Positions 17,789 to 27,374 of a DNA stretch of 64,000 bases are shown in pieces. Position numbers and translations under genes: made by a program. Below the pieces are notes generated by a model. It did not search any database and was not told where the DNA came from. It saw only the letters and a program-made list of their open reading frames with translations. Within the stretch, counting starts at the first letter, position 1. The number at the start of each line of letters is the position of its first letter. The DNA comes from JAVVHH01 sp964613945 (GTDB taxonomy: Bacteria; Pseudomonadota; Alphaproteobacteria; Acetobacterales; Acetobacteraceae), in contig CAZTJC010000011.1 in assembly GCA_964613945.1 (NCBI GenBank), forward strand, positions 55,477 to 119,476, written 5' to 3'.

Positions 17789-18660
17789 ACCCGCCGGCGC
17801 GGCTCCGTTCGCCGGCCAAGCCGCCGCCGCCGTTGCATGCGCGGCGGCCGTCGCGTGCGGTGTTGTTCTGGCGCCGCCGCAACAAGATGGTCTGGCCCGC
17901 GCTGGTCGGGGTCGCGCTGCTGGTGACGGTGCTGGCCGGCGTGTCGGTGGTGCGCAGCTTCAATTCGGGCAGCTCGGTCGCTGGCCTGCCGGACCGGCTC
18001 GGCATCGGCGGCGGTCTTCTGGTGCAGGACATCCGCATCGAGGGTCGCGACAAGACGCCGGAAGGCGTCCTGCGCACCGCGCTCGGCGTCTCCAAGGGCG
18101 ACAAGTTGCTGGGCTTTTCGCTCGAGGCCGCTCGTGCCCGTGTGGAGAAGCTCACCTGGGTGCAGCACGCCACTGTGGAGCGGCATCTGCCAGGCACCAT
18201 CGTGGTCAAGCTGGAGGAACGCCGGCCGTTCGCGGTCTGGCAGAACGGCGGCAAGTTCCAGTTGATTGATCGCGGCGGCGACGTCGTCGTGCAACAGGAT
18301 CCGGGCAAGGACGCCGATGCGTTCAAGACGCTGCCGCTCGTCGTCGGCGCCGGCGCACCGGAAGCCGCCGCATCGCTGCTCGACGACCTTGTTGCCCTCC
18401 CAGCCCTGCGCTCCCGCGTGGTTGCCGCTGTGCGGGTCGGCGAGCGGCGCTGGAACCTGCACCTGAGCAACGGTGCCGACGTGCTGCTGCCCGAGGGTGC
18501 CGAAGGCCCGGCCATGACCCGGCTGATGGAACTTCAGACCAGCCAGGCGTTGCTGGATCGTCCGTTGCAGGTGGTCGACATGCGGCTACCGGACCGGCTC
18601 GTGGTTCGCCCGATTGGCGCATCGTCAACCCCGGCTCCAGCGGGAAAGAAGCCGTCATGA
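17776..18660 (+). CDS. ftsQ: Cell division protein FtsQ
   Basis: FtsQ is a single-pass septal protein that scaffolds FtsB/FtsL and recruits FtsW-FtsI. The 294-residue product has a basic, Pro-rich cytoplasmic tail of about 40 residues, one membrane segment (about 43-62), and a periplasmic POTRA-type region beginning VQDIRIEGRDKTPEGVLRTALGV, followed by the FtsQ domain with WVQHATVERHLPGTIVVKLEERRPFAVW. The ATG at 17776 lies inside the end of ddl. The stop overlaps ftsA as ATGA. Confidence 0.95.
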   Translation: MSRIDPPARLRSPAKPPPPLHARRPSRAVLFWRRRNKMVWPALVGVALLVTVLAGVSVVRSFNSGSSVAGLPDRLGIGGGLLVQDIRIEGRDKTPEGVLRTALGVSKGDKLLGFSLEAARARVEKLTWVQHATVERHLPGTIVVKLEERRPFAVWQNGGKFQLIDRGGDVVVQQDPGKDADAFKTLPLVVGAGAPEAAASLLDDLVALPALRSRVVAAVRVGERRWNLHLSNGADVLLPEGAEGPAMTRLMELQTSQALLDRPLQVVDMRLPDRLVVRPIGASSTPAPAGKKPS

Positions 18661-20012
18661 ATGACGTCGCACGACGCCGCATGTCTCCCGTTCTCGCCAA
18701 GGAGCCGGAGCCTGACCTGTTGGAGAAGCTGAGTTCCGCCGGCCCGCCGGACCCGCCGGATGCAGCGCCGCGTACCCGATCGGCTCGCTCTGGCACCTTT
18801 GGCGTGCTCGACGTCGGCAGCACCAAGGTCTGCTGCATGATTGGCCGCACCGATCCCGACGGCGTCATCCGCATCATCGGCTCCGCCTTGCGTGCCTCTC
18901 GTGGCGTGCGTGCCGGCGGCATCGTCGATCTCGATGCGGCGTCGCAGGCGATCGCCGGCGTGGTAGCCGAGGCGGAGGACAAGGCCGGCCAACGTATTGA
19001 ACACTACTGGGTCAACCTGTCCTGCGGTCAGCCGGAGAGCAGGCTCTACACGGTGGAGTGGCCGGTCGGCGGGCGTGCGGTCACGGAGCACGATCTGCGC
19101 CGGGTCGTGCAGGAAGGCGGCCGACGGGCGCTGATCACCGGGCGCGAGATCATCCACGTGGTGCCGCTGATGTTCGCGGTTGACGAGACCCAGGGCGTCT
19201 CGGACCCGCGGCGCATGCACTGCGACCAGCTACGCGCCAAGCTGCACGTGATCGATGCGGCCTCGTCGGCGGTGCACAACCTCATCGCCACCATCGGCCG
19301 CTGCAAGCTGCAGTTGGAGGAACTCGTCAGCGCCCCCCTCGCCTCCGGCCTGGCGACGCTGGTCGAGGACGAGCGCCAGCTCGGCACCACCGTGATCGAC
19401 ATGGGCGGCGGCACCACCGGCATGGCGGTGTTCAGCGAGGGACAGCTGCTGCACACGGCGCATCTTCGAATCGGCGGGCTGCACATCACCAAGGACATCG
19501 CCCAGGGCCTGTCCACGCCGCTGGCACAGGCCGAACGGCTCAAGACGCTCTACGGCAGCGCGCAACCCAGCCCGGACGATGAGCGTGAGATGCTGCCAAT
19601 CTCGCTGGTCGGCGAAGAGGAGCACGACGTTCACAAGATTCCGCGCAGCAAGGTGATCAGCATCATCGTTCCACGGCTGGAGGAAACGTTTGAGATGGTT
19701 CGAGCCCAGCTCGACGCCGCTGGCATCGCGCGGGAAGCTGGTCACCGAGTCGTACTGACCGGCGGCGCCAGCCAGATGCCAGGGCTGCGCGACATGGCGA
19801 CTCGGATCCTGGGTGGCCAGGTCCGCCTGGGCAAACCGGCCCATCTGCGTGGCCTGCCCGACTTCGCCGCCGGCCCGGCCTTTGCCACCGCATCCGGGCT
19901 GCTCGCCTGGGCGTCCGGTTCGGGCCGTCACCTTGCCGACATCAAGCTCGAGGAGGACGGGGCGCCGACGTTACTCGCCCGAATCGTGAAATATATCGGA
20001 GACCGACTGTAA
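18657..20012 (+). CDS. ftsA: Cell division protein FtsA
   Basis: FtsA is the actin-like ATPase that tethers FtsZ to the membrane and signals to the divisome. The 451-residue product has the phosphate-1 loop LDVGSTKVCCMIG (about 51-63), the 1C subdomain region, the phosphate-2 loop VIDMGGGTTGMAVF and the adenosine loop VVLTGGASQMPG. An N-terminal extension of about 45 residues precedes the actin fold. The final residues RIVKYIGDRL resemble an amphipathic membrane-targeting helix. It ends 69 bases before ftsZ, the first real spacer in the cluster. Confidence 0.95.
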   Translation: MNDVARRRMSPVLAKEPEPDLLEKLSSAGPPDPPDAAPRTRSARSGTFGVLDVGSTKVCCMIGRTDPDGVIRIIGSALRASRGVRAGGIVDLDAASQAIAGVVAEAEDKAGQRIEHYWVNLSCGQPESRLYTVEWPVGGRAVTEHDLRRVVQEGGRRALITGREIIHVVPLMFAVDETQGVSDPRRMHCDQLRAKLHVIDAASSAVHNLIATIGRCKLQLEELVSAPLASGLATLVEDERQLGTTVIDMGGGTTGMAVFSEGQLLHTAHLRIGGLHITKDIAQGLSTPLAQAERLKTLYGSAQPSPDDEREMLPISLVGEEEHDVHKIPRSKVISIIVPRLEETFEMVRAQLDAAGIAREAGHRVVLTGGASQMPGLRDMATRILGGQVRLGKPAHLRGLPDFAAGPAFATASGLLAWASGSGRHLADIKLEEDGAPTLLARIVKYIGDRL

Positions 20013-20081
20013 TCGCAGCGACGACTCCTGTAGCCTGTGCCATAACTTCACCTTCCAAGCCCGTGAGGGAAAAAATTCACC

Positions 20082-21698
20082 ATGACGCTGCATATAATTG
20101 TTCCGAAGAATAACCACACCGACTTTACGCCCCGCATCACTGTCGTGGGCGTTGGTGGCGGCGGGACCAACGCCGTCGATAATATGATCGCGCTCAACTT
20201 GCAGGGTGTCGATTTCGTGGTTGCCAATACGGACGCGCAACAACTGCAGCATAGCCGTGCCGATCGCCGCGTTCAGCTCGGGCCGCATCTGACGCAGGGC
20301 CTTGGCGCTGGCGCCAAGCCCGAGATCGGCCGCGCCGCCGCCGAAGAGGCCGCCGACGAGCTGATGCACTGCCTCGACGGCACGCACATGGTATTCATCA
20401 CCGCCGGCATGGGCGGCGGCACCGGCACCGGCGCCGCTCCCGTCATCGCCCGCATGGCGCGCGAGCGCGGCATCCTGACGGTCGGCGTCGTCACCAAGCC
20501 GTTCACCTTCGAGGGCGGCCGCCGCACCAAGTCGGCCGAGGCCGGGATTCTCGAGCTGCAGCAATACGTCGACACGCTGATCGTGATCCCAAACCAGAAC
20601 CTGTTCCGCCTGGCCAATGACCGTACCGGCTGGAAAGAGGCGTTCAAGATGGCCGACAACGTCCTCTACATGGGCGTCCGCGGCGTGACCGACCTGATGA
20701 TGGCACCAGGCCTGGTGAACCTGGACTTCGCCGACATCCGCACCGTGATGGCCGAGATGGGCAAGGCGATGATGGGCACCGGCGAGGCCGAGGGCGAGGA
20801 CCGCGCCGTGCGCGCCGCCGAGGCCGCCATCAGCAACCCGCTGCTCGAGGACACCTCCATGTCCGGCGCGCGTGGCCTGCTGATCAACATCACCGGCGGC
20901 GACGACATGACGCTGTTCGAGGTCGATCAGGCTGCCAACCGCGTCCGCCAGGAAGTGGCCGACGACGCCAACATCATCTTCGGCTCCGCCGTCGACGAGA
21001 ACCTGACCGGCAAGGTGCGCGTCTCGGTCGTCGCCACCGGCATCGACATGGGTTCCAACATCGAGGCCAAGCGGCCGCAGCTCGTGGCCGTCGGCAACGG
21101 CGGCATGATCCCGGCGATCTCCAGCGGCTACGTCCCGCAAAGCGGCCTGCAGAGTGGCGCCACACAATCCGCGCCGCTCGCCGAGACCCGCTTCAACCCG
21201 TCTCCCGTGCTGGTGCCGCGCCAGGTTCCGGTTGAGCCGAGCTACGCCCAAGCGCCCCACGCCCAACCGAGCCATCCCCAGCCGAGCAACATTCAGCCGA
21301 TCCAGGCTCAGGCGCCGCAGGCCCAGATGGCCGAGCCGGCCTACGAACCAGCGCCGATCCGTCCGGTGACCGCGTTCAAGCCGTTGCCGATGCCGGCAAG
21401 CAACCGGCCCGCCTACGCGGCCGAGGAGCACGTGCCGTATACCGCGCCGTCGCCTGCTCCGTTGCCCATGGCAACCGCACCGGTCCCGACCCCGATGTCG
21501 GCGGGCCGGAGCCTGTTCGGCATGATGACGCGCTCGATGCGTCGCTCGCCGCAGCCGGAGCCGACCGAGCCGCAGCGCGCCGAACCGAGCTTCTCACCCG
21601 ACACCGTGCCGGCCGTGCAGCAGCCGCATGGCGGCGGCAGCGACGACGCCTTGGAGATCCCGGCCTTCCTGCGCCGCCAGAGCTCCAGCAAGGAGTAA
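20082..21698 (+). CDS. ftsZ: Cell division protein FtsZ
   Basis: FtsZ is the tubulin-like GTPase that forms the Z-ring. The 538-residue product has VGVGGGGTNAVDNM near the N-terminus, the tubulin signature GGGTGTG at 111-117, and the NITGGDDMTLFEV segment of the C-terminal subdomain. A linker of about 190 residues rich in Pro, Ala and Gln follows, then the conserved tail EIPAFLRRQ that binds FtsA and ZipA-type partners. Long linkers are usual in alphaproteobacteria. The ATG at 20082 has GAGGGAAA about ten bases upstream. A dyad downstream probably ends the transcript. Confidence 0.97.
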   Translation: MTLHIIVPKNNHTDFTPRITVVGVGGGGTNAVDNMIALNLQGVDFVVANTDAQQLQHSRADRRVQLGPHLTQGLGAGAKPEIGRAAAEEAADELMHCLDGTHMVFITAGMGGGTGTGAAPVIARMARERGILTVGVVTKPFTFEGGRRTKSAEAGILELQQYVDTLIVIPNQNLFRLANDRTGWKEAFKMADNVLYMGVRGVTDLMMAPGLVNLDFADIRTVMAEMGKAMMGTGEAEGEDRAVRAAEAAISNPLLEDTSMSGARGLLINITGGDDMTLFEVDQAANRVRQEVADDANIIFGSAVDENLTGKVRVSVVATGIDMGSNIEAKRPQLVAVGNGGMIPAISSGYVPQSGLQSGATQSAPLAETRFNPSPVLVPRQVPVEPSYAQAPHAQPSHPQPSNIQPIQAQAPQAQMAEPAYEPAPIRPVTAFKPLPMPASNRPAYAAEEHVPYTAPSPAPLPMATAPVPTPMSAGRSLFGMMTRSMRRSPQPEPTEPQRAEPSFSPDTVPAVQQPHGGGSDDALEIPAFLRRQSSSKE

Positions 21699-21748
21699 AT
21701 CTTAACAACGCTTTACAGCGTAATACTCAGAAACATTGTTTGTATTGG

Positions 21749-21786
21749 GCGCCTCGATCAACTCCGTTAAGGAAGGATCGAGGCGC
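21749..21786 (+). terminator. Probable terminator after ftsZ
   Basis: GCGCCTCGATC (21749-21759) and GATCGAGGCGC (21776-21786) form a perfect 11-bp stem with a 16-base loop, followed by TCTCGTTTCG, a weak T-rich tail. The position, 50 bases after ftsZ and 50 before lpxC, fits a terminator or attenuator separating the dcw transcript from lpxC. The imperfect T-tract lowers certainty. Confidence 0.6.
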
Positions 21787-21836
21787 TCTCGTTTCGAGTG
21801 CCGCGAATGTGCCGATGGCGGCGCGGAGAAGAAGCG

Positions 21837-22775
21837 ATGGACGGTTTCCTACCTTTGGCGGCAAGCCTCGAGACCGTGTCGTCGCCCGTCACGCACGAGC
21901 GGACGCTGCGTAGCTCGATCGGATGCCGTGGCATCGGCCTACATACCGGACGGATCGTCGCTGTCACGCTCCTGCCCGCCGCCGAGGGCACCGGGATCGT
22001 CTTCCGCCGCACCGATCTAGGTATCGATATCCCCGCGCGGTTCGATGCGGTGTGCGACACCCGGCTTTGCACGATGCTGGCGGCACCGGGTCGCCCCGAT
22101 GCGACGGTCGGCACGATCGAGCATCTGATGGCGGCCTTGTCCGCCACCGGCATCGCCAACATCGTCGTTGCCGTCGATGGCCCCGAGCTGCCGGTGCTGG
22201 ACGGATCGTCCGAGCCGTGGCTGTTCCTGTTGGAGTGTGCCGGCATCGTCGATCAGAATGCCTCGGTGGTCGCCATCGAAGTGCTTCGCACCGTTCGAGT
22301 CGAAGAGGGCGGCGCCTTTGCCGAGCTGCGACCCGGTGCCGCCGACTGCCTCGAGATCAGCATGGCGATCGACTTCACCGCCGCCTGCATCGGGCGCCAG
22401 ACCTTGTCGCTCGCCATGCGCGGCGACGCCTTCCGTGAGGTCGCCCGCGCGCGCACCTTCGCCCAGGCCCATGAGATCGCCGGGCTCCGCGCGGCAGGCT
22501 TGGCCCAGGGCGGCTCGCTGGACAACGCGATCGTCGTCGATGGCGACAAAGTACTCAATCCCGCCGGCCTGCGCATGACCGACGAGTTCGTGCGGCACAA
22601 GCTGCTTGACGCTGTTGGCGACCTGGCCTTGGCCGGCGCCCTTCGCGGCCGCTTCATCGGCAACCGTTCTGGCCATGCATTGAACAACCAGGTACTGCGC
22701 GCATTGTTCGCCGATGCCGCCAACTGGCGACCGGTCCGCGCCGACGGCATGGGTTGGCTGCGCGACGCGGCCTGA
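21837..22775 (+). CDS. lpxC: UDP-3-O-acyl-N-acetylglucosamine deacetylase LpxC
   Basis: LpxC is the zinc enzyme for the committed step of lipid A synthesis. The 312-residue product shows the RSSIGCRGIGLHTGR start, TIEHLMAAL with the first zinc histidine, DGPELPVLDGSS, and the C-terminal HKLLDAVGDLALAG with further zinc ligands and RSGHALNNQ. The ATG at 21837 was chosen because GGAGAAG lies just upstream; an earlier in-frame ATG at 21798 lacks this and gives an Arg-rich extension. Co-location with ftsZ links division and lipid A genes, as in many Gram-negatives. Confidence 0.96.
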   Translation: MDGFLPLAASLETVSSPVTHERTLRSSIGCRGIGLHTGRIVAVTLLPAAEGTGIVFRRTDLGIDIPARFDAVCDTRLCTMLAAPGRPDATVGTIEHLMAALSATGIANIVVAVDGPELPVLDGSSEPWLFLLECAGIVDQNASVVAIEVLRTVRVEEGGAFAELRPGAADCLEISMAIDFTAACIGRQTLSLAMRGDAFREVARARTFAQAHEIAGLRAAGLAQGGSLDNAIVVDGDKVLNPAGLRMTDEFVRHKLLDAVGDLALAGALRGRFIGNRSGHALNNQVLRALFADAANWRPVRADGMGWLRDAA

Positions 22776-22820
22776 TGGAACTGTTTGGGTAACGCCGGCC
22801 TATGGTATAAGCCGCGCGCC

Positions 22821-23681
22821 ATGAGACACTCCGTCCGCTTCGCCGCCGTCGCCACGACCTTGATGCTGCTTCAAGGCTGCGAGACGTTGAACTCCATCAA
22901 TCCCTGGAGCGGCAAGAACGAGGACCTCGAAGAAAAGGTCGACTACACCAAGCTGCCGCCGGAGCAGATCTACAACAACGGCATCGATGCGCTGAACGCC
23001 AAACGCTATGGCGTCGCCGTCACGCAGTTCGACGCGGTGGAGCAGTACTACCCGTACTCGTCCTGGGCCGTGAACGCGCAACTGATGCACGGTTATGCGG
23101 AATACCTGCAGAACCACTACACCGAGTCCGTCGGCGCGCTGGACCGCTTCATTGCGCTGCACCCGGGCAGCTCCAACATCGCCTACGCTTACTACCTGCG
23201 CTCGTTGTGCTTCTATGAGCAGATCGCCGACATCCAGCGCGATCAGAAAGGCACTCAGCTCGCCCTCAGCGCGCTACAGGACGTGGTCAACCGTTTCCCC
23301 GACACGCCGTATGCCCGCGATGCCCGCCTCAAGATGGATTTGTGCCGCGACCACCTCGCCGGCAAGGAAATGGAAGTCGGCCGCTGGTACGAAGGCCAGA
23401 AGAACTACGCCGCCGCGATTGGACGCTTCCAGCGCGTGGTGGACGACTACCAGACCACCAACCACGTCCCGGAGGCGCTGCACCGCCTCACCGAGATTTA
23501 CCTATTGCTCGGCATGACCGATCAGGCCCGCAAGACCGCGGCCGTCCTGGGGCATAACTATCCCGGCAACCGTTGGTATGAGAGCAGCTACGACACGCTG
23601 GCCGACCAGGGCATGGCGCCGCCGACCAACCAGACCGCGTCGGACGGCTTCTTCTCCCGCACGCTGGGCAGCATCTTTTAA
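22821..23681 (+). CDS. bamD: Outer membrane assembly lipoprotein BamD
   Basis: BamD is an essential lipoprotein of the BAM complex that inserts beta-barrel proteins into the outer membrane. The 286-residue product has a lipoprotein signal peptide with the box LLQGC and the lipidated cysteine at residue 20. TPR-like helices follow, with YNNGIDALNAKRYGVAVTQFD, EQYYPYSSWAVNAQLM and the conserved RFPDTPYARDARLKM. The ATG at 22821 starts the signal peptide; an upstream in-frame start at 22785 would bury it. The gene ends 13 bases before recN. Confidence 0.95.
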   Translation: MRHSVRFAAVATTLMLLQGCETLNSINPWSGKNEDLEEKVDYTKLPPEQIYNNGIDALNAKRYGVAVTQFDAVEQYYPYSSWAVNAQLMHGYAEYLQNHYTESVGALDRFIALHPGSSNIAYAYYLRSLCFYEQIADIQRDQKGTQLALSALQDVVNRFPDTPYARDARLKMDLCRDHLAGKEMEVGRWYEGQKNYAAAIGRFQRVVDDYQTTNHVPEALHRLTEIYLLLGMTDQARKTAAVLGHNYPGNRWYESSYDTLADQGMAPPTNQTASDGFFSRTLGSIF

Positions 23682-23694
23682 ACCCCACACCGGC

Positions 23695-25362
23695 ATGATC
23701 ACCGCTCTCTCGATCCGCGATGTGGTGCTGATCGAACGCCTCGATCTCGGCTTCGGGACCGGCTTGACGGTGCTCACCGGCGAGACCGGCGCGGGTAAGT
23801 CGATCCTGCTCGATAGTCTCGGCCTCGCGCTCGGTGCCCGGGCGGAGCAGGGGCTGGTCCGCGTCGGCGCGGAACAGGCCAGCGTGACGGCGTCGTTCAA
23901 CCTGCCCGCCGGCCATCCCGCGCTCAACCTGCTGGCCGAGCAGGGCATCGACGTCGATGAGGACGAGTTGGTGGTCCGCCGCGTGGTCGCCCGCGACGGA
24001 CGCTCGCGCGCCACGGTGAACGATCAACCGGTCAGCGTGGCGATGCTGCGCCGGGCCGGAAGCCTGCTGGTCGAGATCCAGGGCCAGGGCGACCAGATGG
24101 GCCTAGCCGACCCGGCGGTTCACACCGTCCTGCTGGACTCCTTCGGCGTCGACCCGAAACTGCAGACCGCCACGCGCAAGGCCTGGTCCACCCTGCGCAA
24201 CAGCATGACCGCGCTGGAAACCGCCCGCGCGACGCTTGCCGAAGTGCAGCGCGAGGAGGATTGGCTGCGTCACTCGGTTGACGAACTCGGCCAGTTGGCC
24301 CCGATCGAAGGCGAGGAGGAAAGCCTCGCCGCCGAACGCCTCCGCCTGCAGCAGCACGAGCGCCGCGGCGAGGCGATCGGCCAGGCGCTCAGCGAGATCA
24401 CCCCGCGCGACCGTCGTAATTCCGGGCCCGCCGCCAGCCTGCGCTCCGCCTCCCGTGCGCTGCAGAAACTGGGGGAGGACCCGGCGGCGCGCGGTGCGCT
24501 GGCCGCGCTCGACCGGGCCGAGGAAGCCATGAGCGAGGCGGAAACGCTGCTCAGCCGCATGGCCAACGAAGCCGACGCCGACCCCCGCGCGCTCGAAGCG
24601 GCCGAGGAGCGGCTGTTTGCGCTCCGGGGCGCCAGCCGCAAGCATGGCGTCGCCGTCGTGGATCTGCCGGGTCTGCTGGAGGGGCTGCGGCAACGGCTCG
24701 GGGCGCTCGACACCGGTACGGCCGAGATCGCCGCCCTGGCGGGGCAAGTCGAGGCGGCACGGGCCGGATACCTGCAAGCGGCCGCCGCGATGACCGCGGC
24801 GCGGCAGAAAGCGGCGATACGCCTGCAGAACGCCGTCACCGCCGAACTGCCGCCGCTCAAGCTCGACAAGGCGCGCTTCTTTGCCGAACTGCGCCCGCTC
24901 GAGGAAGCGCGCTTCGGTCCCAATGGCGTCGAGCGCGCGCATTTCCTCATCTCGACCAACCCCGGCCAGACGCCGGGCGCGCTGGACCGCATTGCCTCCG
25001 GCGGCGAGTTGTCGCGGCTGATGCTGGCGCTCAAGGTCGTGCTGGTCGCCGGCGGCTCGGTGCCGACACTGGTGTTCGACGAGGTCGATAGCGGCGTCGG
25101 CGGTGCCACTGCGGCTGCCGTCGGCGAACGACTGGCGCGTGTGGCCGACCGCGTGCAGGTCCTGGTCGTTACCCACAGCCCGCAGGTCGCCGCGCGCGGC
25201 CTGTCGCATCTCCGTGTTGCCAAGGATGCCGCCCGCGGCCGGGCGACCACTACCGTCTCCCCGCTCGACCCGGCCGAACGCCGCGAGGAGCTGGCCCGCA
25301 TGCTGGCCGGCGAGAACGTCACCGACGCCGCCCGAGCCGCCGCCGACAGCCTGCTGAATTGA
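23695..25362 (+). CDS. recN: DNA repair protein RecN
   Basis: RecN is an SMC-like ATPase that helps repair double-strand breaks. The 555-residue product has the Walker A loop GETGAGKS at 29-36 near the N-terminus, a long central coiled coil, the ABC signature ASGGELSRLMLALK and Walker B TLVFDEVDSGVGG in the C-terminal half. This head-coil-head order is characteristic. The ATG at 23695 gives the usual start with LSIRDVVLIERLDL. The stop overlaps the TTG of the next gene as TTGA. No LexA-type box was recognised upstream. Confidence 0.95.
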   Translation: MITALSIRDVVLIERLDLGFGTGLTVLTGETGAGKSILLDSLGLALGARAEQGLVRVGAEQASVTASFNLPAGHPALNLLAEQGIDVDEDELVVRRVVARDGRSRATVNDQPVSVAMLRRAGSLLVEIQGQGDQMGLADPAVHTVLLDSFGVDPKLQTATRKAWSTLRNSMTALETARATLAEVQREEDWLRHSVDELGQLAPIEGEEESLAAERLRLQQHERRGEAIGQALSEITPRDRRNSGPAASLRSASRALQKLGEDPAARGALAALDRAEEAMSEAETLLSRMANEADADPRALEAAEERLFALRGASRKHGVAVVDLPGLLEGLRQRLGALDTGTAEIAALAGQVEAARAGYLQAAAAMTAARQKAAIRLQNAVTAELPPLKLDKARFFAELRPLEEARFGPNGVERAHFLISTNPGQTPGALDRIASGGELSRLMLALKVVLVAGGSVPTLVFDEVDSGVGGATAAAVGERLARVADRVQVLVVTHSPQVAARGLSHLRVAKDAARGRATTTVSPLDPAERREELARMLAGENVTDAARAAADSLLN

Positions 25363-26201
25363 GCGTTCACGTCATCGGCGCAAGCGGCCGGTCGGGCACC
25401 GCGCTCGCCCGCTCGCTACTGGCCGACGGCATCGAAATCGTCCCCGTCATCCGCAGCGCCGCGCGCTGGGCCGAGACCGGCTTGCCGGGCGAGCCACGCC
25501 TGGCCGACCTCACCGGCGATGGCCTGCCTGCCGCCCTGGCCGGTGCCACCCGCATCGTCTCCTGCGCCCATGCGCGGCATCTCCCCGCCATCCTGGCCGC
25601 CGCTCCACGCGATGCCCGGCTGATCGCCCTCGGCAGCACCCGCAAGTTCACCCGCTGGCCCGACGCGCACGGCGACGGCGTCCTCGCCGGCGAACGCGCC
25701 CTGCTCGCCTCCGGCCGACCCGGCGCCATCCTGCATCCCACCATGATCTACGGGGCTGCCGGCGAAGATAACGTGCAGCGTCTCGCTGCCCTGCTCGCCC
25801 GCCTGCCGGCCATTCCGCTGCCCGGCGGTGGCCACGCGCTGGTGCAGCCCATCCACCAATCGGACGTCACGCGCGCGATCAGAGCGGCACTGGACGTCGC
25901 GTGGACCGGCCCGGAAGCGCTGGTGATCGCTGGGCCGGCTCCCCTGCCCTATGCGGATTTCGTCCGTGCCATCGCTGCAGCCGCTGGATTGTCGCCGCCC
26001 CGCATCGTTCCGGTGCCCGCCGCACTGCTGCTCGCGCTGGCGCCGCTGACCCGCCTGCCGGGCGTGCCGCGCATCCGTCCGGCCGAGATTCGCCGCCTGC
26101 TCGAAGACAAAGCGTTTGGTATCGAGGCGATGCGGTCTAGACTCGGAATCAATCCGATCCCCCTCGCGGTGGGTCTCTCCCTGACGTTTGGAAAAGCCTG
26201 A
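25359..26201 (+). CDS. NAD(P)-binding epimerase/dehydratase-like protein
   Basis: The 280-residue product has a Rossmann nucleotide loop HVIGASGRSGTALARSL at the N-terminus and the atypical-SDR features RLIALGSTRKF and ILHPTMIYGAAGEDNVQRLAALL. It resembles the NmrA/NDUFA9-type sugar-epimerase-like group. The usual YxxxK catalytic pair is not evident, so it may bind NAD(P) without classical SDR chemistry. The start is TTG at 25359 overlapping recN; the stop overlaps the M20 gene by one base. The substrate cannot be told from sequence. Confidence 0.75.
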   Translation: MSVHVIGASGRSGTALARSLLADGIEIVPVIRSAARWAETGLPGEPRLADLTGDGLPAALAGATRIVSCAHARHLPAILAAAPRDARLIALGSTRKFTRWPDAHGDGVLAGERALLASGRPGAILHPTMIYGAAGEDNVQRLAALLARLPAIPLPGGGHALVQPIHQSDVTRAIRAALDVAWTGPEALVIAGPAPLPYADFVRAIAAAAGLSPPRIVPVPAALLLALAPLTRLPGVPRIRPAEIRRLLEDKAFGIEAMRSRLGINPIPLAVGLSLTFGKA

Positions 26202-27373
26202 TGCCTGTCCTGAACCGTATTGCCGACTTCCATGCCGACATGACCGCGTGGCGCCGCGACCTCCACGCCAACCCCGAGATCGGCCTGCAGGAGACGCGGA
26301 CCTCCGGCGTGATCGCCGACCTGCTGCGCGGCTTCGGCGTCGACGAGGTTCATACCGGTATGGCACAGACCGGCGTCGTCGGCGTGATCCACGGCAGCAC
26401 CCCGGGTGAGGCAATCGGCCTGCGGGCCGACATCGATGCGCTGCCGATCCTCGAGGAGACCGGGAAGCCCTACGCCAGCAAGAACCCGGGCGTGATGCAC
26501 GCCTGCGGTCATGACGGGCACACCGCCATGCTGCTCGGCGCCGCCCGCTACCTCGCCGAGACCCGCAACTTCGCCGGCACTGCCTACGTGATCTTCCAGC
26601 CGGCGGAGGAGAATTTCGGTGGCGCCAACCTGATGGTCAAGGAAGGCCTGTTCGAGCGCTTCCCGATGCGCCAGGTGTTCGGCATGCACAACTGGCCCAC
26701 CGTGCCGGCCAACGTGTTCAAATGGCGCGACGGCCCGGTCATGGCTGCGGTCGCCACCATTGAGATCGACATCACCGGCAAGGGCGCCCACGGCGCGCAG
26801 CCGCATCTCGGCACCGACCCGATCCTCATCGCCGCCGCCATCGTGCAGGCGCTGCAAAGCATCGTCGCCCGCAACGTCAGTCCGCTGCAGGGCAGCGTCG
26901 TCACCATTGGCAGCATCCACGGTGGCCACGCCCACAACGTCATTCCCGAGACCGTCCGCATGCTCGGCACTGCGCGCTGGTTCGACCCGGCCGTTGCCGA
27001 TGCGCTCGAGCAGGGCGTGTTGCGCCTGTCCCGTGGCATCGCCGAAAGCTTCGGCGCCACAGCCGATGCGCGCTTCGATAGGATCTATCCCGCCACCGTC
27101 AACGACAGCGAAGCGATGAGCATGGCCCGCGCCGCCGCCTCTACCGTCGTCGGCGACACCCGGGTCGAGGAAATGGACTTCCCGACCATGGGCGGCGAGG
27201 ATTTCAGCTTCATGCTGGAAGCCAAGCAGGGCGCCTACATCATGCTCGGCACGGCTAGCGGCAACGGCGACGCCGGGCTGCACCATCCACGCTATGACTT
27301 CAACGACGAGGTGCTACCCACCGGCGCCAGCTATTGGGCGACCTTGGTCGAGCAGCAGCTACCGCGGGCCTAG
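26201..27373 (+). CDS. M20 family amidohydrolase (hippurate hydrolase-like)
   Basis: The 390-residue product belongs to the M20D peptidase/amidohydrolase group, metal enzymes that deacylate N-acyl amino acids such as hippurate or N-acetyl-diaminopimelate. Visible features are RRDLHANPEIGLQE, LRADIDALPI, MHACGHDGHTAMLLG with a metal-binding cysteine and histidines, and FQPAEENFGGA with the catalytic glutamate. A lid domain (about 180-290) follows and MGGEDFSFML near the C-terminus provides a further ligand. The true substrate is not determinable. The gene ends one base before a convergent gene. Confidence 0.88.
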   Translation: MPVLNRIADFHADMTAWRRDLHANPEIGLQETRTSGVIADLLRGFGVDEVHTGMAQTGVVGVIHGSTPGEAIGLRADIDALPILEETGKPYASKNPGVMHACGHDGHTAMLLGAARYLAETRNFAGTAYVIFQPAEENFGGANLMVKEGLFERFPMRQVFGMHNWPTVPANVFKWRDGPVMAAVATIEIDITGKGAHGAQPHLGTDPILIAAAIVQALQSIVARNVSPLQGSVVTIGSIHGGHAHNVIPETVRMLGTARWFDPAVADALEQGVLRLSRGIAESFGATADARFDRIYPATVNDSEAMSMARAAASTVVGDTRVEEMDFPTMGGEDFSFMLEAKQGAYIMLGTASGNGDAGLHHPRYDFNDEVLPTGASYWATLVEQQLPRA

Positions 27374-27374
27374 G

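Noticed and set aside
19971..21431. A 486-codon minus-strand frame opposite ftsZ
   Set aside because: It is antisense to ftsZ, has no recognisable domain and His/Arg/Gly-rich composition typical of shadow frames in GC-rich DNA.
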